This document shows positions 1 to 5,535 of a stretch of 5,535 bases of DNA, piece by piece. Below the pieces are notes generated by a model. That model searched no databases, was not told where the DNA came from, and saw only the letters and a list, made by a program, of their open reading frames with translations. The position numbers were made by a program, and so were the translations under genes. The DNA is from CAZBSE01 sp964561115 (GTDB lineage Bacteria; Actinomycetota; Humimicrobiia; Humimicrobiales; Humimicrobiaceae). The stretch covers positions 1-5,535 of the forward strand of contig CAZLOE010000045.1 of the NCBI GenBank assembly GCA_964561115.1, given 5' to 3'. Within the stretch, counting starts at the first letter, position 1; each line of letters starts with the position of its first letter.

Positions 1-1392
1 ATAAATTATGGATTTCCTACCATAGCCGATACTGATATTCCGGAAATACTTCCCAGAGGGGTTTGTACTTACGAACACGTAGTTTCCAATGTACCGGATG
101 ATGAGATCGTCTCAAGGGCAATAGAAATAAGAGGCCTTAAAATCACTGTGGATAAAGTCGATGTACCTGTAGCCTTCGGGCCTGCTTTTGAAGGAGAAAG
201 AGTAAGGAAGGAAAATACCTATATCGAATTTGGAGGAAATAAGAGTGAAGCAGTGGAGTTTCTTCGAATGGCTGATTCTTCAGAAGTGGAAGACGGTAAA
301 ATTGAAGTGATAGGGCCGGAAGTCGATGATGTAAAAGAGGGAGGCGTACTGCCACTGGGAATAGAAGTGCTGGTTTATGGAAGAAAAATGCAGGAAGATT
401 TTGAGCCGGTAATGGAAAGACAGATACATTATTTTTTAAATTATGCTACAGGCATATTCCATATGGGTCAGAGAGATATAGCCTGGGTCAGATTCAGCAA
501 GGAAGCAGTAAAGAGCGGTTTTAAGATAAGGCATCTGGGAACTATACTGCATGCCAAGATGCATTCGGATTTTGGAAATATTATGGATAAGATCCAGATA
601 AAGATCTATACCAAGCAGAAAGATGTAGAAGAGCTTAAGAAAAGAGCAAAGGAAGTTTTCAGGACCAGAGACGAGAGACTAAAGAATTTAACAGATGAAT
701 CGGTAGATACTTTTTACTCCTGTACGCTGTGCCAGTCATTTGCACCCAATCATGTTTGTGCTATTTCACCTGAAAGGCCGGGACTGTGCGGCGCATATAA
801 CTGGCTGGACTGTAAGGCTGCTTATGAAATAACTCCCACGGGCCCCAATCAGCCTATTAAGAAGGGCGAGACTTTAGATGCTGATCTGGGTGTATGGAAA
901 GGAGTAAATGACTTTGTCTACAAGGCTTCTAATCAGAACCTGGAATCTTTTTCTGCCTATTCTATGATTGTAAATCCTATGACCTCCTGCGGCTGTTTTG
1001 AGGTGATCATGACTATACTTCCTTCTATAAACGGTATTATGGCGGTAAACAGGGAATACTCCGGTATGACTCCCAGCGGTATGAAGTTCTCTACTATGGC
1101 AGGAATGGTAGGTGGAGGTATTCAGACACCCGGTTTTATCGGGATAAGCAAATATTTTATCGGTTCAAAGAAATTTATAAAAGCTGACGGCGGCCTTAAG
1201 AGATTGGTCTGGATGCCTAAAATATTAAAGGAAGAGATAGGGGATTTACTGAAAGCAAGGGCAAAAGAAATAGGTATTGATGATTTTCTGGATAGAGTCG
1301 CCACCGAAGATGATGCCGAGACTGAAGAGCAGGTGATGGAATGGATAAAAAAGGTGAAGCATCCTGTTCTGGAAATGGAACCTATGATGTAG
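1..1392 (+). CDS. acsB: CO dehydrogenase/acetyl-CoA synthase, acetyl-CoA synthase (beta) subunit, 3' part
   Basis: The reading frame is open from base 1 to the TAG at 1390-1392 (463 residues); the 5' end lies outside the window. AcsB condenses CO, a methyl group from the corrinoid protein and CoA into acetyl-CoA, in the cytoplasm, in complex with the CO dehydrogenase subunit. The A-cluster ligands are all present: CTLC at 721-732, then Cys codons at 757 and 787 (spacing C-x2-C-x8-C-x9-C) for the Fe4S4 cube, and Cys-Gly-Cys at 988-996 for the distal nickel. This spacing matches Moorella AcsB Cys506/509/518/528 and 595/597 as I recall them. That alignment puts window residue 1 near Moorella residue 266 and gives nearly the same C-terminus (about 729 residues), so little is inserted or deleted. 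The Phe after CQS (Moorella Phe512) and the Trp at 484 (Trp427), which line the substrate cavity, are kept. The missing part is most of domain 1, which contacts CODH. A GTG at 148 lies inside the conserved protein and is not the start. Confidence 0.97.
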   Translation: MNYGFPTIADTDIPEILPRGVCTYEHVVSNVPDDEIVSRAIEIRGLKITVDKVDVPVAFGPAFEGERVRKENTYIEFGGNKSEAVEFLRMADSSEVEDGKIEVIGPEVDDVKEGGVLPLGIEVLVYGRKMQEDFEPVMERQIHYFLNYATGIFHMGQRDIAWVRFSKEAVKSGFKIRHLGTILHAKMHSDFGNIMDKIQIKIYTKQKDVEELKKRAKEVFRTRDERLKNLTDESVDTFYSCTLCQSFAPNHVCAISPERPGLCGAYNWLDCKAAYEITPTGPNQPIKKGETLDADLGVWKGVNDFVYKASNQNLESFSAYSMIVNPMTSCGCFEVIMTILPSINGIMAVNREYSGMTPSGMKFSTMAGMVGGGIQTPGFIGISKYFIGSKKFIKADGGLKRLVWMPKILKEEIGDLLKARAKEIGIDDFLDRVATEDDAETEEQVMEWIKKVKHPVLEMEPMM

Positions 1393-1430
1393 TGGTTAAA
1401 TATAAAATGAATTATTCTAAATATTAAAGT

Positions 1431-1438
1431 AAGGAGAG
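1431..1438 (+). promoter_or_regulatory. Ribosome binding site of acsC
   Basis: AAGGAGAG lies 9 bases (counted from the end of AAGGAG) before the ATG at 1446. The 53-base gap after acsB is AT-rich and shows no hairpin followed by a T-tract, so acsC is probably read from the acsB transcript. Confidence 0.8.
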
Positions 1439-1445
1439 AATTTAA

Positions 1446-2798
1446 ATGGCATTAAGCGGCCTGGAGATATTTAAAAAATTACCAAAAACAAATTGTAAGG
1501 ACTGCGGTTTTCCCACCTGTCTGGCATTTGCCATGCAGCTGGCAGCAGGTAAGGTGGAACTGGACAAGTGCCCTCATATCTCGGAAGAAGCTAAGGAAGC
1601 ACTCTCAGAAGCTTCTCAGCCGCCGATCCTTAAAGTTGAAATAGGAACAGGAGATGATCCTTTTACAGTTGGCGAAGAAACGGTACTGTTCAGGCATGAC
1701 AGAACATTTGTAAATCAGAATGCTTTTGCTGTGACTGTAAAAGATAATATGGACAGCGGCAAGATGGAGGAGATGATCAAGAGTATAAATAAAGTTGAAT
1801 ATGAAAGAGTGGGGCAGGTATTAAAAATGGATGCTGTCTGCATCAAAAACGAGTCAAAAAGTAAAGAAAAATTTTTGGAAGTCATAGATAAAGTCACCTC
1901 ACTTACCAAAAAGCCTTTAATACTGGTATCATCAGATCCTGAAACATTAAAAGCTGCAGCAGAACAGTTCAAAGATAATAAGCCCCTTATCCATGCAGCT
2001 GCCGGTGACAATGTAGACCTTTTTATTGAAATTGGAAAAAATACCGGCTGCCCCATAGCTGTCAAAGGCAAGTCATTTGAAGACATAGCGGCTATGACTG
2101 AAAAAATGCGCGGTGCCGGAATAAAAAACCTGGTAATAGATATCGGCTCAAGAGATTTTAAAAGTGATTTTTATAACCAGATCATATTAAGGATGGCTGC
2201 CATAAAGCAGAAAAACAGGCTTTTTGGATATCCTACCATAGTATTCCCCGATGAGATGACAGATGACCCCTTAAAAGAGGCTTTGATCGCTTCTGTTTTT
2301 GTAGCCAAATATGGTTCGATCATTGTCCTTTCCAATGCAGACAGTCAAAATATTTTTCCGCTGCTGGTGTACAGGCAGAATATATATACCGATCCCAGAA
2401 GACCTATGCAGGTAGAACAGAAGATCTATGAGGTAGGAAGCCCGGGTGAGGATTCTCCGATCCTTATAACCACCAACTTTTCACTGACTTATTTTATTAT
2501 TTCTGGAGAAGTGGAAGCAAGTAAAGTACCGTCCTGGCTGCTGGTCATGGATGTTGAAGGACAGTCAGTGCTTACTGCATGGGCGGCAGGAAAATTTGTT
2601 CCGGAATTGATAGCTCAATTTGTAAAAAAGAGCGGAATTGCAGATAAAGTAAAGAAAAAAGAAATTATAATACCGGGTTATGTCGCACAGCTTCAGGGTG
2701 AGCTGGAAGAAGAACTGGGAGATGAGTGGAAAGTTGTTGTAGGGCCCAGGGAGGCAGGAGAAGTACCCAAGTTCCTAAAAGGGTATGCAGGTAAATGA
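1446..2798 (+). CDS. acsC: Corrinoid iron-sulfur protein large (gamma) subunit
   Basis: The product has 450 residues, close to the usual 440-450. With AcsD it forms the CFeSP, which takes the methyl group from methyl-tetrahydrofolate (through methyltransferase AcsE) onto the cobalt of a cobamide and delivers it to the A-cluster of AcsB. The N-terminal domain carries Cys17, Cys20, Cys25 and Cys42 (C-x2-C-x4-C-x16-C), the ligands of the Fe4S4 cluster that reactivates oxidised Co(II). A TIM-barrel-like middle domain follows (about residues 60-320). The C-terminal cobamide-contacting domain shows the conserved TTNFSLTYF (342-350), DVEGQSVLTAWAAGKF (369-384) and a GELEEEL...VVGPREA...PKFLK ending. 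The ATG start has a good ribosome binding site and matches the family N-terminus. The gene sits 53 bases after acsB and 42 before fhs. The partner gene acsD, commonly adjacent, is not next to it here. Confidence 0.96.
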   Translation: MALSGLEIFKKLPKTNCKDCGFPTCLAFAMQLAAGKVELDKCPHISEEAKEALSEASQPPILKVEIGTGDDPFTVGEETVLFRHDRTFVNQNAFAVTVKDNMDSGKMEEMIKSINKVEYERVGQVLKMDAVCIKNESKSKEKFLEVIDKVTSLTKKPLILVSSDPETLKAAAEQFKDNKPLIHAAAGDNVDLFIEIGKNTGCPIAVKGKSFEDIAAMTEKMRGAGIKNLVIDIGSRDFKSDFYNQIILRMAAIKQKNRLFGYPTIVFPDEMTDDPLKEALIASVFVAKYGSIIVLSNADSQNIFPLLVYRQNIYTDPRRPMQVEQKIYEVGSPGEDSPILITTNFSLTYFIISGEVEASKVPSWLLVMDVEGQSVLTAWAAGKFVPELIAQFVKKSGIADKVKKKEIIIPGYVAQLQGELEEELGDEWKVVVGPREAGEVPKFLKGYAGK

Positions 2799-2826
2799 AA
2801 TTATAATGATTAAATTTAAATTAGTG

Positions 2827-2833
2827 AAAGGAG
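2827..2833 (+). promoter_or_regulatory. Ribosome binding site that decides the fhs start
   Basis: AAAGGAG ends 7 bases before the TTG at 2841 but only 1 base before the in-frame TTG at 2835. The second TTG is therefore the likely start. The acsC-fhs gap has no terminator-like hairpin. Confidence 0.75.
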
Positions 2834-2840
2834 TTTGAAA

Positions 2841-4538
2841 TTGAAAAGTGATATTGAAATTGCTCAGGCAGCAGAGATGAAACATATCAGGGAGATAGCG
2901 GATTCCATAGGTCTGGATGAGAAATATCTTGAATTATACGGTAACTACAAAGCAAAAGTCAGTCTTGATGTCCTTGAAGATTTTAAAGACAGGCCCAACG
3001 GTAAATATATAGATGTAACTGCAATAACTCCCACACCCCTTGGAGAGGGAAAGACTGTAAACACAATAGGTCTTAGTATGGCACTAAATAAAATCGGGAA
3101 GAAGACCATAACCTGCATCAGACAACCGTCTCTGGGGCCGGTATTCGGCATCAAGGGTGGAGCTGCTGGAGGAGGATATTCTCAGGTTTTACCTATGGAG
3201 GATTTTAACCTGCATCTTACCGGCGATATTCATGCAGTAAGTATTGCACATAATCTTCTTGCAGCCTTTCTGGACACTCATATTATGAAGGGAAATGAAT
3301 TGAATATAGATCCCTTCAGCATAACTCTAAATAGAGTGGTTGATGTAAGCGACAGGGCTCTGAGAAACATTATTATTGGACTGGGCGGGCCTTTAAACGG
3401 GATACCGAGGGAAACCGGTTATGATATTTCTGTTGCTTCAGAGGTCATGGCTATTCTGGCACTTACCACAAGTCTTAAGGATCTAAGGCAGAGGCTGGCA
3501 AGAATGGTTGTCGGCTCGACTTTTGACGGCAAGGCAGTCACTGCAGAGGATCTTAAAGTAGCGGGAGCAATGACCGTATTACTAAAAGATGCTATAAAAC
3601 CCAACCTGCTTCAGACCATAGAGCATACTCCCTGTTTTGTCCATGCGGGTCCCTTTGCCAATATTGCTCACGGAAATAGTTCAGTTCTGGCCGATCAGTT
3701 GGCTATAAAGCTGGGTGAATATATTGTTACGGAAAGCGGCTTTGGTGCAGACTGCGGCGCAGAGAAATTTATGAACATAAAATGCAGATACAGCGGTCTG
3801 AAACCGGATGCTGTTGTGATTACAGCCACTATCAGGGCTTTAAAGATGCACGGGGGAGGATTTGAGTTTATACCCGGACAGAGTGTTGATAAGGAACTTA
3901 TGGAAAAACAAAATGTTGAAGCAGTGGAAAAAGGCTGTGAAAACCTGGAGAAGATGATTGAGGATATGAGAATGTTCGGAGTTCCTGTAGTGGTAGCAAT
4001 AAATCATTTTGATTACGATACGGCTGAGGAGATAGAAGTAGTAAGAGAAAAAGCTAAGGCAGCTGGTGCCGAAGATGCGGTAGTAAGCAAAGTATGGCTG
4101 AATGGAGGAGATGGGGGTACGGAACTGGCAGAGGCTGTAGTAAAAGCTGCGGAGAAACCTTCAGAATTCAAGTTCCTTTATCCTCTGGATTGGACGATCA
4201 AGGAAAAAATAGAGACCATAGCTACAAAAATATACGGAGCTGATGGAGTAGATTATGCGCCTGAGGCTGAAAAAAAGATAGATCTTTATACCAAGCAGGG
4301 CTTTGATAAACTGCCTATATGCATGGCAAAGACCCATCTTTCCCTGAGCCATGATCCGAATCTTAAGGGCAGGCCTACCGGGTTTAAGGTACCGATAAGA
4401 GATGTAAGGGCTTCTGTAGGTGCAGGTTTCCTTTATCCCCTGCTGGGGCAGATGAGGACTATGCCCGGCCTTCCAAAGGTACCGGCCGGTACAAAAATCG
4501 ACATTGATGAGAATGGAAATATTGTAGGCTTATTTTAA
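2841..4538 (+). CDS. fhs: Formate-tetrahydrofolate ligase (formyltetrahydrofolate synthetase)
   Basis: The enzyme uses ATP to condense formate with tetrahydrofolate to 10-formyl-THF, the first folate step of the methyl branch of the Wood-Ljungdahl pathway; it is cytoplasmic and normally a homotetramer. From the TTG at 2841 it has 565 residues (family about 555-560) and begins MKSDIEIAQAAEMKHI, the usual family N-terminus. An alternative TTG at 2835 would add two residues but is too close to the ribosome binding site. Visible motifs (565-residue numbering): phosphate-binding loop TPTPLGEGKT at 63-72, RQPSLGP at 94-100, a Gly-rich GIKGGAAGGGYSQ stretch just after, HAGPFANIAHGNSS near 268-281, and the C-terminal PGLPKVPAGT near 542-551. 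Phe in NHFDYDT (about 390) and Trp in KVWLNGGDGG (about 419) correspond to the pterin-sandwiching Phe384/Trp412 described for Moorella. No lesion is seen. It follows acsC with a 42-base gap, so the same transcript probably makes it. Confidence 0.97.
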   Translation: MKSDIEIAQAAEMKHIREIADSIGLDEKYLELYGNYKAKVSLDVLEDFKDRPNGKYIDVTAITPTPLGEGKTVNTIGLSMALNKIGKKTITCIRQPSLGPVFGIKGGAAGGGYSQVLPMEDFNLHLTGDIHAVSIAHNLLAAFLDTHIMKGNELNIDPFSITLNRVVDVSDRALRNIIIGLGGPLNGIPRETGYDISVASEVMAILALTTSLKDLRQRLARMVVGSTFDGKAVTAEDLKVAGAMTVLLKDAIKPNLLQTIEHTPCFVHAGPFANIAHGNSSVLADQLAIKLGEYIVTESGFGADCGAEKFMNIKCRYSGLKPDAVVITATIRALKMHGGGFEFIPGQSVDKELMEKQNVEAVEKGCENLEKMIEDMRMFGVPVVVAINHFDYDTAEEIEVVREKAKAAGAEDAVVSKVWLNGGDGGTELAEAVVKAAEKPSEFKFLYPLDWTIKEKIETIATKIYGADGVDYAPEAEKKIDLYTKQGFDKLPICMAKTHLSLSHDPNLKGRPTGFKVPIRDVRASVGAGFLYPLLGQMRTMPGLPKVPAGTKIDIDENGNIVGLF

Positions 4539-4563
4539 AGCAATAGCAGCATATGTCTTAAAA

Positions 4564-4612
4564 AGCCGGCAGGTTTATCCGGCTGCTTATAATAAACCTT
4601 CTTTAACTTTTT
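4564..4612 (+). terminator. Terminator-like or pseudoknot-capable inverted repeats after fhs
   Basis: Two perfect inverted repeats begin 25 bases after the fhs stop. The first is AGCCGG (4564-4569) with CCGGCT (4579-4584) around a 9-base loop. The second is AGGTTTAT (4571-4578) with ATAAACCT (4592-4599), followed by a T-rich run ending in CTTTTT (4607-4612). The second could act as a rho-independent terminator with a 13-base loop, although it is AT-rich and weak; the first is GC-rich but lacks an immediate T-tract. The repeats cross rather than nest, so they could instead form an H-type pseudoknot. A terminator is the simplest reading given the promoter downstream. Read by eye, with no energy calculation. 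Confidence 0.45.
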
Positions 4613-4645
4613 ATTGTCTAAAAACATATAAGCATTTAAAATGGA

Positions 4646-4651
4646 TATAAT
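4646..4651 (+). promoter_or_regulatory. Probable -10 box of a folD promoter
   Basis: A perfect TATAAT lies 48 bases before the inferred folD start, inside AT-rich DNA. There is no convincing -35 box at 16-18 bases upstream (4622-4629 reads AAACATAT); TTGTCT at 4614-4619 is too far away (26 bases). If used, transcription would begin near 4657-4660, giving a leader of about 40 bases. The placement after a terminator-like structure supports a separate or additional promoter for folD, but the weak -35 keeps this uncertain. Confidence 0.4.
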
Positions 4652-4683
4652 ATTGTAACGGTAGATACTTAATGTAAATGACC

Positions 4684-4693
4684 GGAGGGGGTG
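4684..4693 (+). promoter_or_regulatory. Strong ribosome binding site that decides the folD start
   Basis: GGAGGGGGTG can pair extensively with the anti-Shine-Dalgarno sequence: GGAGG directly, or GGGGGTG with one G-U wobble. The latter register ends 6 bases before the ATA at 4700. No ATG, GTG or TTG in the folD frame lies at a usable distance, so this site is the main positional evidence that translation begins at the ATA. Confidence 0.65.
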
Positions 4694-4699
4694 TTTTAA

Positions 4700-5535
4700 A
4701 TAGCAAAGATAATCAGCGGCACGGAAATTTCCAAGATCATTAAAAACGAAATAAAGCAGGAAGTCGAAGAAGTAGTAAGGCTAAAGGGAGTAATGCCAGG
4801 TCTTGCAGTAATATTGGTCGGAGATAATCCCGCCTCAAAGGTTTATGTGAGGAACAAACAGATAGGATGCCAGGAAGTCGGTTTTAGATCTGAGGCAATA
4901 AAAATGAAGGCAAGTGTCTGCACCGGGGATATTTTAAGGAAAATAGACAGGTTAAACAATAATGTCGACATCCACGGGATACTGGTCCAGCTTCCTCTCC
5001 CGGAACAGGTTGATAAAAATATGGTCCTTGAGGCAATAAATCCTGAAAAGGATGTAGACGGCTTCCATCCGGTCTCTATGGGTAGGCTGGTAGCCCAGCA
5101 GAAATGCCTTGTACCTGCCACCCCGTCGGGTATTATAGAAATGCTAAGGCGGGAAGGGATTAAAATAGAGGGAAAGGAAGCTACAGTAGTGGGAAGAAGT
5201 GTTATTGTCGGGAGGCCGATTTCTTTGCTTTTGATCAATGAATCCGCAACTGTTACCGTCTGCCATACCAAGACAAGAGATATGGCCTATCATACGAAAA
5301 ACGCTGATATTCTGATAGTATCCGCAGGAAGGGCAAATCTGATCAAAGGAGATATGGTCAAAGAAGGCGCGGTTGTAATTGATGTCGGGATAAACAGGAT
5401 AGCTAAAGAAGATGCAGATGATGAACTGCTGGAGTGGAGAAAAGCGGATTTTGAAAAGAAAGGCACCACTCTTATAGGTGATGTCCATTTCTTAAGCGTG
5501 GAGCCTAAAGCAAGCTATATTACTCCGGTCCCAGG
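4700..5535 (+). CDS. folD: Bifunctional methylene-THF dehydrogenase / methenyl-THF cyclohydrolase, 3' end outside window, apparent ATA start
   Basis: FolD interconverts 10-formyl-THF, methenyl-THF and methylene-THF, the steps after Fhs. The frame is open from 4700 to the window end (278 codons); the sequence stops at ITPVP, just before the usual GGVGPMT ending, so roughly 20 residues are probably missing. Family motifs, numbered from the ATA: PGLAVILVGDNPASKVYVRNK (33-53) with catalytic Tyr49 and Lys53, GILVQLPLP with Gln97, KDVDGFHP with Asp120, a Rossmann motif VVGRSVIVGRP (163-173), ATVTVCH, VIDVGINR and GDVHF. The first residues, (I)AKIISGTEISK, match the usual MAKII...G N-terminus, but the start-position codon is ATA and the codon before it is TAA. 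The next in-frame ATG (4793) would delete 31 conserved residues. Oddities: PATP where the family usually has PCTP, and 26 residues between GINR and GDV (234-259) where E. coli FolD has about 7. The gene is 161 bases after fhs with its own probable promoter. Confidence 0.93.
   Translation, partial: MAKIISGTEISKIIKNEIKQEVEEVVRLKGVMPGLAVILVGDNPASKVYVRNKQIGCQEVGFRSEAIKMKASVCTGDILRKIDRLNNNVDIHGILVQLPLPEQVDKNMVLEAINPEKDVDGFHPVSMGRLVAQQKCLVPATPSGIIEMLRREGIKIEGKEATVVGRSVIVGRPISLLLINESATVTVCHTKTRDMAYHTKNADILIVSAGRANLIKGDMVKEGAVVIDVGINRIAKEDADDELLEWRKADFEKKGTTLIGDVHFLSVEPKASYITPVP

Noticed and set aside
148..150. GTG as the start of a 414-residue protein
   Set aside because: The same frame is open back to base 1 and encodes conserved AcsB sequence (YGFPTIADTDIPEILPRG and onward), so this GTG is an internal Val codon.
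2835..2837. TTG at 2835 as the fhs start
   Set aside because: It lies only 1 base after the AAAGGAG ribosome binding site; the TTG at 2841 has normal spacing and gives the family-typical MKSDIEIAQ N-terminus.
2806..2838. Ten-codon ORF in the acsC-fhs gap
   Set aside because: It is very short, AT-rich and without a ribosome binding site, and it contains the fhs Shine-Dalgarno; most likely chance.
4539..4699. THF riboswitch in front of folD
   Set aside because: A folate riboswitch would be expected biologically, but I could not find its conserved elements in the gap; only the repeats after fhs are visible.
4678..4743. A 21-codon ORF (ATG 4678 to TAA 4741-4743) overlapping the folD start, with a TTTAAAT slippery heptamer at 4695-4701, as a leader peptide or frameshift entry to folD
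   Set aside because: A -1 slip at the heptamer leads straight into TAG, not the folD frame; a +1 shift would be needed and has no good re-pairing. The ORF has no Shine-Dalgarno of its own.
4793..4795. ATG at 4793 as the true folD start
   Set aside because: AAAGGGAG upstream is only 2 bases away, and this start would discard 31 residues that match the conserved FolD N-terminus.
4843..5488. Two minus-strand open frames opposite folD
   Set aside because: They lie antisense to well-conserved FolD sequence, resemble no known protein and have no clear ribosome binding site; they are shadows of the coding strand. The minus-strand frames opposite acsB, acsC and fhs are rejected for the same reason.

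Overview
This window is a piece of a bacterial Wood-Ljungdahl (reductive acetyl-CoA) gene cluster. All genes are on the + strand: the 3' part of acsB (acetyl-CoA synthase, positions 1-1392), acsC (corrinoid iron-sulfur protein large subunit, 1446-2798), fhs (formate-tetrahydrofolate ligase, 2841-4538) and folD (methylene-tetrahydrofolate dehydrogenase/cyclohydrolase, about 4700 to beyond the window end). The organism is a strict anaerobe with the bacterial, folate-using version of the pathway. Moderate-to-low GC by eye, frequent AGA/AGG and ATA codons and strong AGGAG-type ribosome binding sites suggest a Clostridia-like Firmicute, but genus cannot be read from the sequence. The pathway could run toward acetate and CO2 fixation or in reverse (acetate oxidation); gene content alone does not decide.

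Layout: acsB, acsC and fhs are separated by short AT-rich gaps (53 and 42 bases) that each carry a ribosome binding site and no terminator, so they look co-transcribed. After fhs there is a 161-base gap (4539-4699). It holds a terminator-like or pseudoknot-capable inverted-repeat region (4564-4612), a plausible promoter with a perfect TATAAT (4646-4651), and a strong Shine-Dalgarno sequence in front of folD. folD may therefore be transcribed at least partly on its own.

How the genes work together: Fhs charges formate onto tetrahydrofolate. FolD converts formyl-THF through methenyl-THF to methylene-THF. After reduction to methyl-THF (genes not in this window) the methyl group passes to the cobamide of the AcsC/AcsD corrinoid protein. 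AcsB joins it with CO and CoA to make acetyl-CoA. The catalytic and metal-binding residues that can be checked in AcsB, AcsC, Fhs and FolD are all present, so the genes look functional.

The cluster is a known system. The main oddity is that folD has no ATG, GTG or TTG at its expected start: homology and the Shine-Dalgarno point to an ATA codon at 4700, directly after an in-frame TAA. Secondary points are the crossing inverted repeats after fhs, an apparent insertion in the FolD C-terminal region, and acsC having no acsD beside it.
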